Part shown: positions 26,565 through 35,698 of the stretch, one piece after another | How positions within the stretch are numbered: position 1 is the first letter of the stretch | Layout: the number at the start of each line of letters is the position of its first letter | Assembly (NCBI RefSeq): GCF_028745515.1 | Contig: NZ_JAQZSG010000003.1 | Coordinates: 62,001 to 126,000 of the forward strand | Direction of reading: 5' to 3' | DNA length: 64,000 nucleotides | Source: Paenibacillus thermotolerans | GTDB taxonomy: Bacteria; Bacillota; Bacilli; Paenibacillales; YIM-B00363 | The notes under the pieces: generated by a model | Told to the model about the DNA's origin: nothing | Database searches by the model: none | The model's input: only the letters and a program-made list of their open reading frames with translations | Position numbers and translations under genes: made by a program

Positions 26565-28126
26565 AGTTTATCCAACCGCCGTGCGAAGTCCGGGAACGGA
26601 CCGCGCGGCCCTTTTGTTTCAACGATCTGAACCAATGCCTCGGCGTGATCCCCCATAATTCTAGCTACGGCGGGCGAATACCCGGTAAGCGAAAAGTGTT
26701 GATCGGGACGAATTTTGTTCATCTTATCCACTTCCGTGCGATATACGCATTCCGCCGTACATCCGTGCAGAATCGCATTCGCTTGGGCGGCAACCGGCGA
26801 AACGAGCATTCGGGAGCCGGCGCAGATTAACGCCTTGCGGCTTACCGCATGGGGGACGGCGACCATCGAGCCGACGCCAAGCCCTTTCCGGTCCAAAGCC
26901 AAATTCACCGCATATTTAAATGAAGTCACTACATTTAAAGGAAACCGCAAAAATAAATAATGGTTTAAATCGTTGAGGGCTACGTCGACGCCTTCCGCGA
27001 CCGCTTTCGCGTAAGGGTACAAGTCGGGTGCCTCTATAGCGAAATCCGCATCGATGAACAATAAAATATCGCCCTGCGAAGCCATGGCGCCGATCGCTCT
27101 GCCCGTATCGTTGCCGAGCGCCTCGTTGAAATAAATCGTCTTGGCTCCTTCGCGGATCGCAAGCTTCGCGGTCGAATCGGAAGAACCGTTAACGACGACG
27201 ATAATTTCCAGCGGTTCGATTTTACGAGCCTCCCGAATGACTTGGACCAATGTCTTTTCCTCATTTTGCGCGGGGATGATGACGGATAACCGCTTCCCCT
27301 TGTATAGTGAGCTATCCGGTTTGCCCCACCCCGCGGATACGATCGGCATTCGGATTTGCCCGCCGCTTATCCGATCGACGATGTCTCTTCGTCTGCCGCC
27401 GTCCGTAAACCCGGCGCGCCGATCCCGGACATGCTCGGCGAAAGCCGCCAAATGATCGCCGATGATGCGTTTTTCCGACGGGGATAATATCAAAGGAGAA
27501 CCGTTGTGTTCCTCGGGGCGAAACCGGTTCGGCCGAATGACGTCGATACGATCGTCGTGACAAATGCGAAGCCCGCTTGCGATAAGCTTCGCATGTGCGG
27601 CGATCGGATTTGCCAAAGCGGCGGCGCCGACCAGCCGAAGCGCTCTTTGCGTCAATACGTGCGGCACCGACAACAGCGAATCTATATTTAAATCTTCTCT
27701 TCTTATGAGCGCATTGAATACTTGCCGCCAAACGGTTGTCGAATGCGGACTCTTCTTCTCGACAAACAGCTCGTCAAGATCGTTAAGCACAACGTCGGCC
27801 CGGCCCGTTGCCGCGGGCCGGACAAATGAGATAAGCCGCTCCGCAGGAATCGCGAAATCCGCATCCAAAAACAGTATGAGATCCCCGGATGCGGCCGAGG
27901 CGCCGATCGCCCGGCCTACATCGTTGCCTAGAGGATCTTTCTCTACTATCACTTTACAACCCATACGTCCGGCGATTCGTATCGAATCGTCGCGGCATCC
28001 GTTTGCGACGACGATAATTTCATACGGGCTCATCTTTCGGCATGAAGCCAGCACTTCGGGCAGCGTTTCCGCTTCGTTCCTGGCAGGTATTACAATTGAC
28101 AGCTTCTTTGCGGCGCTTGTCACCAT
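26549..28126 (-). CDS. Tandem double GT2 glycosyltransferase (spore-coat glycan type)
   Basis: About 525 residues made of two GT-A modules in a row. Module 1 (about 1-240) has IVIPARNEAET, VVANGCRDDS and FLDADFAIP; module 2 (about 280-525) repeats these as VIIPAQNEEKT, VVNGSSDST and FIDADFAIE. Both keep the DxD metal site, so both could be active. No membrane helices, so cytoplasmic or peripheral. ATG 28126 lies seven bases inside the epimerase gene end and follows a G-run. The protein at 30375-31904 has the same double architecture. Last gene of the operon. Confidence 0.87.
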   Translation of the reverse strand: MVTSAAKKLSIVIPARNEAETLPEVLASCRKMSPYEIIVVANGCRDDSIRIAGRMGCKVIVEKDPLGNDVGRAIGASAASGDLILFLDADFAIPAERLISFVRPAATGRADVVLNDLDELFVEKKSPHSTTVWRQVFNALIRREDLNIDSLLSVPHVLTQRALRLVGAAALANPIAAHAKLIASGLRICHDDRIDVIRPNRFRPEEHNGSPLILSPSEKRIIGDHLAAFAEHVRDRRAGFTDGGRRRDIVDRISGGQIRMPIVSAGWGKPDSSLYKGKRLSVIIPAQNEEKTLVQVIREARKIEPLEIIVVVNGSSDSTAKLAIREGAKTIYFNEALGNDTGRAIGAMASQGDILLFIDADFAIEAPDLYPYAKAVAEGVDVALNDLNHYLFLRFPLNVVTSFKYAVNLALDRKGLGVGSMVAVPHAVSRKALICAGSRMLVSPVAAQANAILHGCTAECVYRTEVDKMNKIRPDQHFSLTGYSPAVARIMGDHAEALVQIVETKGPRGPFPDFARRLDKLQGIR

Positions 28127-29097
28127 AGCCGGCCGCCCCCCGATGCGCTTTGGTCCATTCTCTCCCGATACCATGCGATCGTTCGGGACAGCCCTGCGAA
28201 TAGCGGAACGGAAGGCTGAACATGTAATAATTCGTAACTGAGAGCCAAATCCGGAAGCCGCCGCGGGATTTCCTCAAAGCCGCGGGGATATACTTGTTGG
28301 AACGGAACATATATGATGGACGATCGCGAACCGGCTAAATTTTTGACTAATAAAGCCAATTGACTGATCTTCATCTCGTAAGAATTGCCGATGTTGACGA
28401 TGGTTTGATTTGCTTTCGGATCCATCGCCGCGATCGTAGCCCGAACCGCATCGTCAATGAAAGTAAAGCTTCTCGTCTGTGTCCCGTCGCCGTATACGGT
28501 AATGTCTTCACCGGTCAAAGCCGCCTTGATAAATCTCGGGACGACGCCGCCGTAAGCCCCTTCCTTTTGCCGAGGACCGTATACGTTAAAATATCTCACG
28601 ACGGTCACGGGAAGTCCCTTCAGCCCGTAACCTAGGCACAGCGATTCTTCCAGCGACTTGGAGATCGCATAGCTCCAGCGAAGCTTGGTGGTAGGGCCAT
28701 ACACAAGATCGTCCGTCTCGCGGAAAGGCGGTTCCGCTTTTCCGTAAACCTCTGACGTAGATGCGAATATGACCTTGCTTCCGGATTTTACCGCAGCCTG
28801 AAGCACGTTCATCGTTCCGAGCACATTGTTTTCGATCATCCCTACCGGATCCGACATCGAACGTTTGACGCCCAGCAGCGCCGCCAGATGAAATACATAG
28901 TGGTGGTCCGCAACCAGCTCTTCAACCAGCTCCTTCTGCAGGACGCTGCCTTTAACAAAGCCGTAGCCTAAACATACCGTTGCAGGAGGCTCAACGCAAT
29001 CCAAGACGGTCACTCGATAGCCGGCTTCCTTGAGCGCTTCCGCGAGATGCGAACCGATAAACCCGGCACCGCCCGTAATGAGGCAACGATTGTTCAC
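28120..29097 (-). CDS. NAD-dependent sugar-nucleotide epimerase/dehydratase (extended SDR; YtcB-like)
   Basis: 325 residues: Rossmann motif GGAGFIGS at 9-16, catalytic YAISK near residue 143, and substrate-loop segment YFNVYGPRQ. Extended SDR of the UDP-glucose/UDP-glucuronate 4-epimerase type. Following a UDP-sugar 6-dehydrogenase gene (4-base overlap), it plausibly converts the UDP-uronic acid to its C4 epimer. The dehydrogenase-epimerase-transferase set matches the ytcA-ytcB-ytcC spore-coat genes of B. subtilis in order and type. Confidence 0.88.
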   Translation of the reverse strand: MNNRCLITGGAGFIGSHLAEALKEAGYRVTVLDCVEPPATVCLGYGFVKGSVLQKELVEELVADHHYVFHLAALLGVKRSMSDPVGMIENNVLGTMNVLQAAVKSGSKVIFASTSEVYGKAEPPFRETDDLVYGPTTKLRWSYAISKSLEESLCLGYGLKGLPVTVVRYFNVYGPRQKEGAYGGVVPRFIKAALTGEDITVYGDGTQTRSFTFIDDAVRATIAAMDPKANQTIVNIGNSYEMKISQLALLVKNLAGSRSSIIYVPFQQVYPRGFEEIPRRLPDLALSYELLHVQPSVPLFAGLSRTIAWYRERMDQSASGGGRLW

Positions 29098-30365
29098 TCG
29101 TTCGTCCCCCCTGTTTTCACGGTTTGCACGGTTCGGATCACGCCTCGGGTATCGACAATGTTGCGCGCGTGCTTCTTAACAATGCTCCAGTCAATGCCGG
29201 AATGATCCGTTAAAATAACGACTGCGTTCGCTTTCTTGATCAAATCCGGAGTCAGCGAATTCGAAACGTATTTTTTCCCGGACACCTTCAGATCCGGTAC
29301 GAATGGGTCATGGTAGTAAATCCGGTACGGGCGCTTTCCTAGTAAACGAATAATTTCAACCGCCGATGATTCGCGGGTATCGTTTACGTCTTTCTTGTAA
29401 GCAACCCCTATGATCAAGATCGTCTGCTCCGCTTCGTCCGCACCATCCGGCATCGATGCAACGATCCGATCGACGATTTCGTACGGCATTTGCCGGTTGA
29501 TTCGGCTGGCGGCCTCGATCAGGCTGCTCTTCATGCCGTGCCGTTTGGCCTTCCATTGGAAATAGAGAGGATCGACCGGGATGCAGTGGCCTCCGATCCC
29601 CGGACCCGGCCAATAAACAGTGAATCCGAACGGCTTCGTAGCGGCGGCGTCCAAGCATTCGCGGAAATCGATATTTAATCCGGTGCAAAGCATTTCCATC
29701 TCATTCACTAAAGAAATGTTCACAAGCCGCTGTATATTTTCAAACAGCTTGCACATCTCCGCCACCCTCGGCGTACTTACGGGCACCGTTTGTGTAAACA
29801 GCTTCCCGTATAAGCGCTCGATTTTTTCACGGCATCGCTCCGTCAACCCGCTGACCACCTTCGGAATTTGCTCCATCTCGAAGCGGCTTCCGGAATCGAT
29901 CCGTTCCGGGGAATATCCTACATAATAGTCTTCGCCCTCTTTCAGGCCCGACTCCGCCAAGATCGGCACGATTTCTTCCTCTAACGTGCCCGGATACGTC
30001 GAGCTCTCGAAGACGATCGTTTGACCCCGCTGCAGATTTCTTGCAATAAATTTGGCGGCCGATTTGACGGCGCCGAGATTCGGCTCGTTGCGATGCAGCG
30101 GAGTCGGTACCGCTACGACGACGTATTCCGCCTTCTTAATCGCGCTGCAAGGCAACAGAACCTGCAGCTTCGACCGATTGATCAATTCGTATATTTCATC
30201 GGAGGCTACATCCGGGATGTAGCTTCTGCCGGAATTCAGCTTTTTTATTTTAATCAAGTCTTTATCGAAGCCTATAACCTTGAAGCCTTTTTTTGCCATG
30301 TGCACGGCAAGCGGCAGGCCTACATACCCTAAGCCGATGACGGCAACCTGAAGATCGTTGTTCAT
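29094..30365 (-). CDS. UDP-sugar 6-dehydrogenase (YtcA/WbpA-like)
   Basis: 423 residues: AVIGLGYVGLPLAVHMAKKG at about 8-27, ESSTYPGT near 120, catalytic Cys in GIGGHCIPVDP near residue 260, and the GVAYKKDVNDTRES dinucleotide-linker motif. It is clearly related to, but different from, the dehydrogenase at 14798-16153. It should make a UDP-uronic acid for the spore-coat polymer. It starts nine bases after the GT2 stop and overlaps the epimerase start by four bases. Confidence 0.88.
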   Translation of the reverse strand: MNNDLQVAVIGLGYVGLPLAVHMAKKGFKVIGFDKDLIKIKKLNSGRSYIPDVASDEIYELINRSKLQVLLPCSAIKKAEYVVVAVPTPLHRNEPNLGAVKSAAKFIARNLQRGQTIVFESSTYPGTLEEEIVPILAESGLKEGEDYYVGYSPERIDSGSRFEMEQIPKVVSGLTERCREKIERLYGKLFTQTVPVSTPRVAEMCKLFENIQRLVNISLVNEMEMLCTGLNIDFRECLDAAATKPFGFTVYWPGPGIGGHCIPVDPLYFQWKAKRHGMKSSLIEAASRINRQMPYEIVDRIVASMPDGADEAEQTILIIGVAYKKDVNDTRESSAVEIIRLLGKRPYRIYYHDPFVPDLKVSGKKYVSNSLTPDLIKKANAVVILTDHSGIDWSIVKKHARNIVDTRGVIRTVQTVKTGGTNE

Positions 30366-30374
30366 ACAGTCGTC

Positions 30375-31904
30375 TCATCCTCTCAGGCGTTTCATGATTT
30401 CATAATGGCGAAAGTCTGCGAATCCTCCGCGAGGACCGTTCTTACGAATCAAATAAGCAATAGCTTCCATGTGGTCGCCATAAATTCGGTCGAATGCCTC
30501 AATTCGTCCGTTCACCGGCATATGGTCCGATCTCGGACGGTTCGGGGCGATCACATCCACATAATGAACCGGCCTGATTCGAGCGCCGCCCGTTGCGGCC
30601 TTCACTTGGGCAAGTGGCGGAATCATCAAGGACCGCCAACCGATACGATCGATCACCCTGCGGTGTACCGCATGCGGCACCGCAGTCATCGATGCATTGA
30701 GCAGCTGCGGCTGCTTCATGCAGATGTTGACAAAGTATTTCACTGCGCTGATCGGATCCGCCGGCTGAAACCGCTCGAACAACATATCCAGCTTGTTCAG
30801 CGCGATATCGGTTCCGTTCTCGACGGCATCTATAAACGGTTTAATATCCTCCGGCGGGATAACGAAATCTCCGTCGACGAACACGCATATATCGCCGGTG
30901 CTGCACGCCGCGCCGATCGCTCTTCCGACATTGTGTCCGAGCGCGTGGCGAAAGACGAAAACTTTGGCTCCGGTTTGCTGCGCTTGATGAATGGTCTTTG
31001 AATCGGAACCGTTGGCTACAACGATAATTTCGTCCACCCCCGCTCTTCGAACGGAGCGGATGACGTCTTGAATCGTATCTCCCTCCTGCCCGACGGGGAT
31101 GATTGCGCTTCTTTTCGCTTTTGCCGCCGGTGTAACGGGCTTGTAGGATTGAAGGAACCCGCGATTGCGGGCTCCTTCGGGAAATCCTCCACGTTCCCCT
31201 TTAAGCTGTATGACGTGGGATAACGCGGCTAAGTGATCTCCCAAGATGCGGGTAGTCGAATCGGGAAACACTGCGTTGTCGGAATACTTGCTGTGATCGG
31301 GCCGCGGCCGATTGGAGGAGATGACATTTATCGAAACGGGTGCGGCAATGGATAGACGTTTTTCTACGGCAATACATTGCGCTAACACGGGGTTTGCCAA
31401 ATTGCGCCACCCGATCTGTTGCACGGCCTTGCGGCTCATCGCATGCGGAATGGCGATCAACGAATTGACGGTAAGATCCTGTCTGTCTATCAGTCGGTTC
31501 GTCACATATTTCGCTGCTGCAGTTACATGAGGAACTTTGGTTAACGTAAGAGACCACGACAAATTGTTCAGCGCTACGTCATGTCCTTGTTCAATCGTTT
31601 TTACGAATAACGACAACCGATGATGCTCAATAGGGATATCGCCGTCGAGGAAGAGAAGAACGTCCCCTTGAGCATAATAGGCGCCGACCGCTCTCCCTAC
31701 ATCGTTCCCGAGCGAGCGTTCGTATTCGATAATTCTGCAGCCCTCCTGACGGCACACGGATTTCGTTTCATCCGTAGAACCGTTCAATACAATGACGATT
31801 TCAAGAGGCTGCAGCCTCTTCGCTTCCCGGACCACGCTGCGAATTTGTTTCCCTTCGTTTCTTGCAGGGATGATGACGGAAATCCGGGAACGATCGGACA
31901 TCAT
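30375..31904 (-). CDS. Tandem double GT2 glycosyltransferase, paralogue
   Basis: 509 residues, two GT-A modules. Module 1 has VIIPARNEGKQ, IVLNGSTDET and FLDGDIPIE; module 2 has AIIPVGQEGDT, VVANGSDSKT and FVDGDFVIP, so the DxD site is kept in both. Shared segments with the protein at 26549-28126 include GNDVGRAIGA-type, PHAVSRKA-type and IxGDHxxA motifs. ATG 31904 overlaps the stop of the DUF2642 gene (ATGATG context), indicating translational coupling. Predicted to add two different sugars or work as a fused pair in spore-coat glycan synthesis. Confidence 0.87.
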   Translation of the reverse strand: MMSDRSRISVIIPARNEGKQIRSVVREAKRLQPLEIVIVLNGSTDETKSVCRQEGCRIIEYERSLGNDVGRAVGAYYAQGDVLLFLDGDIPIEHHRLSLFVKTIEQGHDVALNNLSWSLTLTKVPHVTAAAKYVTNRLIDRQDLTVNSLIAIPHAMSRKAVQQIGWRNLANPVLAQCIAVEKRLSIAAPVSINVISSNRPRPDHSKYSDNAVFPDSTTRILGDHLAALSHVIQLKGERGGFPEGARNRGFLQSYKPVTPAAKAKRSAIIPVGQEGDTIQDVIRSVRRAGVDEIIVVANGSDSKTIHQAQQTGAKVFVFRHALGHNVGRAIGAACSTGDICVFVDGDFVIPPEDIKPFIDAVENGTDIALNKLDMLFERFQPADPISAVKYFVNICMKQPQLLNASMTAVPHAVHRRVIDRIGWRSLMIPPLAQVKAATGGARIRPVHYVDVIAPNRPRSDHMPVNGRIEAFDRIYGDHMEAIAYLIRKNGPRGGFADFRHYEIMKRLRG

Positions 31905-32098
31905 TCGAATACTCTGACGTAAGAAATCGTTCCGATGACAACCGTTACGTCCTCCGCTCCGCCATAGCCGGGATATTGCGCGGTTCTGACCTGGACTGCC
32001 CCGTCCGATACGGAGAGGAGCATGCCGGTGATGGAATCTCCAGGTGTCACGACTTGAACTTGCATGCCGACATATTGCCGCAATTCATTGTCAAACAT
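31901..32098 (-). CDS. DUF2642-like small spore-coat-type protein
   Basis: 65 residues, a single small beta-barrel-like unit: YVGMQVQVVTPGDSITGMLL then SDGAVQV and VVIGTISYVRV. This is the DUF2642 pattern found in coat-associated proteins of spore formers. ATG 32098 follows AGGAGG at nine bases. The stop overlaps the start of the first double GT2 gene, tying it to the glycan operon. It could be a coat component or glycan acceptor. Confidence 0.75.
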   Translation of the reverse strand: MFDNELRQYVGMQVQVVTPGDSITGMLLSVSDGAVQVRTAQYPGYGGAEDVTVVIGTISYVRVFE

Positions 32099-32120
32099 AA
32101 ACGCATTCCTCCTGACTTCT

Positions 32121-32600
32121 TTATTGTGGGCGAATCGACGCCGTGCTTCCGAACGGAACGATCAGCAGCGTAGAGTCCGTTTCCCGAACGACCATGAAGC
32201 TAGCGCCGACGCGAATGAGAGTACCGGATATCGGACCGGCCGTCGTCGTAATGATGACGTTTTGATTCAAATATCGGTTGGCTTGTTCTCTGAGCTCATC
32301 GAAGCCGTTTACCGCGTCACGAATCATATTTGCAAATCTCGGGGAATACAATTCTCTACGAACGTCCCGGCGAATGCCGACCCGCAATGCACGCAGGTTT
32401 CGCTCCATTCGATGGATGCCTCTGTTCATCTCGAGACGAACCGCCCGGCGAATTGCCTGCAGAGAAGGCTTCTGAGCCGGTTTCGAAGCCGGTTTCGGCG
32501 CCGGCTTCGCTTTCGCCGGTGTCTTTGCGGTTGACTTGGCTTTGCGATCCATCTTCACTTGGCCTTGCAGCTTGACTTTGCCTTGAAACGATACTTTCAT
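32121..32600 (-). CDS. DUF2642-like protein with basic Lys/Ala/Pro-rich N-terminus
   Basis: About 159 residues. Residues 1-50 are basic and rich in Lys, Ala and Pro (repeated AKPAPKPASKPAQKP style), the middle is a charged helix with many Arg residues, and the C-terminal 60 residues (LNQNVIITTTAGPISGTLIR ... LLIVPFGSTASIRP) form a DUF2642-type domain shared with the next gene. ATG 32600 has AAAGGAG seven bases upstream; the ATG at 32606 is too close. First gene of the presumed spore-coat polysaccharide operon. The basic tail could bind acidic polymer or DNA (inference). Confidence 0.75.
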   Translation of the reverse strand: MKVSFQGKVKLQGQVKMDRKAKSTAKTPAKAKPAPKPASKPAQKPSLQAIRRAVRLEMNRGIHRMERNLRALRVGIRRDVRRELYSPRFANMIRDAVNGFDELREQANRYLNQNVIITTTAGPISGTLIRVGASFMVVRETDSTLLIVPFGSTASIRPQ

Positions 32601-32832
32601 GCTCATGCTCCTTTCTGAATTGAAGCCTATTTGCCTATGACCGTTGAACGCTGCGAAACGGTTTTTCCCGACCCTCCTTTCCGGAAATCTAAAATACTGT
32701 ATGTACTCTGGAAATTGAATGCTTGGGTGATTTCATCAAATCGAATCGTTTTATTTTTCGCCGTTGCGTCGCTACTTCCGTTTCGGACCGAAAAACCGCA
32801 ATGAATCCGGAAAATTACCGCTTTCATCCCGG

Positions 32833-32859
32833 GTGTCGCTAGGGAACCCAGAGCGACAC
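32833..32859. repeat. Perfect inverted repeat next to terminator
   Basis: GTGTCGCT (32833-32840) and AGCGACAC (32852-32859) form an 8-bp stem with an 11-base loop, directly beside the T-run of the esterase terminator. It may be a second terminator hairpin, an RNA processing site or an operator for the following operon. Confidence 0.5.
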
Positions 32860-32903
32860 AAAAAAGCAGCCGTCGAACGCAATGTTCGGCAGCTGCTTTT
32901 TTT
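32860..32903 (-). terminator. Terminator of the esterase gene
   Basis: GCAGC and CGAAC stems pair with GTTCG and GCTGC around GCAAT, and the hairpin is followed on the minus strand by TTTTTT. It lies just after the stop at 32916. Confidence 0.85.
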
Positions 32904-32915
32904 GAATGATACATA

Positions 32916-34130
32916 TTATAAAGACTCGACGACCCACTTACCATCTTGACTGGCGACCGTAATCCCTGCGGAAAAAATGTAATTCGGGTCACCGCGCTCG
33001 TAAGCCGTTTCCTTCATGATGTCGGTAGAAGGTCGGATTGCAATAACATGTTCCTCGCCCATGACATCTACGATTACGGGCTTTGAAAGATCGACCATAT
33101 GCCCGTTCAGCAGAACAGTAAACCCGCCGGGAACGGCGCTTTCAATCGTAATCCGGTTGCCGGAGCGATCATAGCCGGCAACGATGCTTCCGGTTTCGGC
33201 TTGCGTCTCTTTTCTAAGCCAATACCACGACTTCACGCTCCGTAATTCGGCCCGCGTCGAAACATCCCAAACGACTTTAGCCGGATACGGGTCTCGAGCG
33301 TGCAGCTTCAGAAAATCGACGGCATTCGTATTTTTTAACACCGTGCCGCTTGCATTGCCCTTCAGCCACTCGGCCGGGCTTTCAAGCACGGCGTTACGTT
33401 TGCGCTCGGCGTCATTGTCCGGAAAATTGTGCGGCATGTCCTTGTGCAAAAAGATGTCGTGCGGGTACCCGCCGCCTGCTTCCCGCTGCAAACGATCCAG
33501 CTCTCCGGCAAATCTGGGAGCTTCGAGATGGCGGTTATAAGCGGTATCGTTCTCGCCCATCTGCAGCAAAAAAGGAAGATTATACAAATTTCTCGGCGAT
33601 ATGCCGTTATGATGTCCCGCCGACATATTGGCCGCGGCAAACCGGTCGGCCATTCTTGGCGCAATTTGATAAACGCCGTCTCCCCCCGCCGAAAACCCGA
33701 CAATATAAACTCGGTTCGGATCGGCATCCATGAGCGCGATCATGTTTTCGATCAGACGGTCATAGAGTGGAAACGACTCCGGCAACGAGTGCGTGTTATA
33801 TACATCTTCAATGCCTCGAGCAGCGACATATATTCCTTGATCTACGCTGTCGCGGTAGTAGCTCTTCATCCGCTCCCATTGCCGGTCGTTAAATTCCTTC
33901 GGCACGGAGCCTCCGCCGTGAAGCGCAATATACAAAGGATACCCGCCCTCGGGCTTTTCGCCGATCACGAAATAATCGTAAATCATCTCCTTGCCGTTAT
34001 AGCTCATTTTTTTGCCGATCAATTGTTCCTTCCGCTGCTCGTCCCTCTTCACGGTTTCAACATACTCGCGCCATACGTCGTTTAAGGCTTCCTCTTCTTG
34101 GAAACGGGCATTACGAGAAATCTCGCTCAT
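32916..34130 (-). CDS. Alpha/beta hydrolase, PHB-depolymerase/feruloyl-esterase-like
   Basis: About 404 residues, no signal peptide. ALHGGGSVPKEF near residue 70 gives the oxyanion hole, GFSAGGDGVY near 150 the nucleophile Ser, MGENDTAYN the probable Asp region and MPHNFP the probable His. The C-terminal 100 residues form a small beta-rich extra domain. Esterases of this type act on polyesters or on acylated sugars. ATG 34130 has GGAGGT nine bases upstream. It has its own terminator and is separated by another terminator from the cupin gene upstream, so it is probably a single-gene unit. Confidence 0.82.
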   Translation of the reverse strand: MSEISRNARFQEEEALNDVWREYVETVKRDEQRKEQLIGKKMSYNGKEMIYDYFVIGEKPEGGYPLYIALHGGGSVPKEFNDRQWERMKSYYRDSVDQGIYVAARGIEDVYNTHSLPESFPLYDRLIENMIALMDADPNRVYIVGFSAGGDGVYQIAPRMADRFAAANMSAGHHNGISPRNLYNLPFLLQMGENDTAYNRHLEAPRFAGELDRLQREAGGGYPHDIFLHKDMPHNFPDNDAERKRNAVLESPAEWLKGNASGTVLKNTNAVDFLKLHARDPYPAKVVWDVSTRAELRSVKSWYWLRKETQAETGSIVAGYDRSGNRITIESAVPGGFTVLLNGHMVDLSKPVIVDVMGEEHVIAIRPSTDIMKETAYERGDPNYIFSAGITVASQDGKWVVESL

Positions 34131-34260
34131 GGTGAAATGACCTCCAGTACGTATCATGCATGCAAACTATGCAAACAAGGAAATGAAACGTAAATGATAT
34201 AATTTTTATAGGATATTATAACCCAATGATATACTTTTTCCCATCGTTTATGAAGCTTGG

Positions 34261-34302
34261 AGAAAAAAGCAAGCAAAATGCCGATGCACTCTGCTTGCTT
34301 TG
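34261..34302 (-). terminator. Terminator after cupin isomerase gene
   Basis: AAAGCAAGCA (34266-34275) and TGCTTGCTTT (34292-34301) form a 10-bp stem, followed on the minus strand by TTTTTTC. It ends the PhyH-cupin unit. Confidence 0.88.
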
Positions 34303-34304
34303 GC

Positions 34305-34823
34305 TTACTGCGGTTTAAAATTTAATATTGCCGACGTCTCATAATCATGCTCGATATTGGCGCCGCTGACGGATAGAAAGGCCAGCTTCTGCCCGCCCGT
34401 ATTGATCACCCGGTGTCCCCAGCCTCCGCCGGCATAGCTGATGCGCCCCGGTCCTACCGGCAAACGCTGAAGAACTCCGTCCCTCTGCTGAACGATCAGC
34501 TCTCCTTCCCCCTCCAGCCCGATGACGGCTTCCGCGGTGTCCGGGTTTCGATGGAAGTGCCCCTTCGTCATATAGCGTTCGCCGCCGACAAATCCGGGAT
34601 AAAGCACCGTAATATTCACCAACAGATCGCTCGCATCGTTAGGGTGAGGCAGCTCGTAAACCTCATAGATGACCGGATCGTCATGCTCCAGCAAATCGGC
34701 GACAGCCTTCGGGTCGCTAAACAAATCCCTCATCTGCGACAGCTTGCGCACCGTGACCAAAGCGCCTTGATCGGCATAGCCTTGAACGGTTAACGGAATC
34801 GAAAAACAGCGGTTGATCGACAT
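34305..34823 (-). CDS. Cupin-type glucose-6-phosphate isomerase (archaeal-type PGI family)
   Basis: 172 residues with a cupin barrel: TKGHFHRNPDTAEAVIGLEG supplies His, His and Glu metal ligands near residues 85-98, and GWGHRVINTG near 133 the last His. This is the pattern of archaeal-type phosphoglucose isomerases, which interconvert glucose-6-P and fructose-6-P. It follows the PhyH gene by 33 bases and is probably co-transcribed. Related cupins may isomerise other sugar phosphates, so the substrate is open. AAGGAAG lies ten bases before ATG 34823. Confidence 0.78.
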   Translation of the reverse strand: MSINRCFSIPLTVQGYADQGALVTVRKLSQMRDLFSDPKAVADLLEHDDPVIYEVYELPHPNDASDLLVNITVLYPGFVGGERYMTKGHFHRNPDTAEAVIGLEGEGELIVQQRDGVLQRLPVGPGRISYAGGGWGHRVINTGGQKLAFLSVSGANIEHDYETSAILNFKPQ

Positions 34824-34856
34824 GCATGGTTCACTTCCTTCGATCGGGATTTTTTC

Positions 34857-35591
34857 CTATACGTCGTTGGCGTAACGATTTCCTGCCAAATCTTTGCCGC
34901 GGGCGAGCCAAATGTTATGCCCTTTATTTTTATCCGGATTTACATACGTATCGGTTGAAAAATAGCGCATCGTATACCCGCAGCGGCGATACGGGCTCAT
35001 ATTCGGCGCGGCGCCGTGAATGATGCGGCCGTCGTGCAACGAGCATTCTCCCGGCTCCAGCTCGAAATAAACGGCTTTGCTTTCATCCGCCTGCGTAATT
35101 TGCGAGCCGAACGTATTGGTGGAGGAATCTACGGGGACATATTCGGAAAAGCCGTTGTGATGCGTGCCCGGTATGACGCGCATGCAGCCGTTTTCCTTCG
35201 TGCTTCGGTCAATAGCGAGCCATACGGTAACGATATTGTCGTATTTGCCGAGCCGGTTTTTCCAATAAGCCGAATCCTCATGCCAAGGCGTCGCTCTCCC
35301 TTTATACGGGTCCTTAGAAATGAAATGGCTCGACCAAAGCGCAATGTTCGGTCCGATCAACGGCTCTACGAGATCGAGCACATGATCGCTCAGCAAAAAT
35401 TTCAACAGCCGGTTTTCCCGAAAGTGGGGAGTGTCCAGCTCGTCCGAAAGCTTGCTTCCCTTCGCCGCCAACTGCTCCTCGAAGATTTGCTGAAGCTCCT
35501 CGAACATGTTCTTCGGAAATAAAGGCTTGTGATAAAGCAAGTAGCCGTTCTCGCGGTAAAAGGCAATGTCTTCGTTCGTCAACAGGCTCAT
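34857..35591 (-). CDS. Phytanoyl-CoA dioxygenase (PhyH) family protein
   Basis: 244 residues, Fe(II)/2-oxoglutarate oxygenase fold. WHEDSAYW near residue 101 holds the first two iron ligands (HxD), the distal His is in IIHGAAPN near 191, and Arg in RRCGYTMRYF should bind 2-oxoglutarate. GGAGG lies eight bases before ATG 35591. PhyH proteins of unknown substrate are frequent beside sugar genes in Paenibacillaceae; a second one is at 51410-52252. First gene of a short unit with the cupin isomerase. Confidence 0.87.
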   Translation of the reverse strand: MSLLTNEDIAFYRENGYLLYHKPLFPKNMFEELQQIFEEQLAAKGSKLSDELDTPHFRENRLLKFLLSDHVLDLVEPLIGPNIALWSSHFISKDPYKGRATPWHEDSAYWKNRLGKYDNIVTVWLAIDRSTKENGCMRVIPGTHHNGFSEYVPVDSSTNTFGSQITQADESKAVYFELEPGECSLHDGRIIHGAAPNMSPYRRCGYTMRYFSTDTYVNPDKNKGHNIWLARGKDLAGNRYANDV

Positions 35592-35698
35592 CGATCATAC
35601 CTCCGATTTGTAACGTGTTTTTTGCCGCCGGATACCTGAATCATACCTTTTCATCCCGCCGAATGTAATCCCTTTCAAACAAAAAATCGTGAAAAATC

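Larger units (their letters stand above)
32601..32915. other. Gene-free leader region of the spore-coat operon
   Basis: 315 bases with no supported gene. It contains the terminator of the esterase gene (32860-32903), the adjacent perfect hairpin at 32833-32859, and about 230 bases of leader before the DUF2642 gene. A CATACAGT sequence on the minus strand near 32700 resembles a sigma-E -10 element, but no matching -35 was found. Confidence 0.4.

Noticed and set aside
32627-32992. Minus-strand open frame of 121 codons
   Set aside because: It runs through a strong terminator and a second hairpin and overlaps the esterase end; the translation has no recognisable features.
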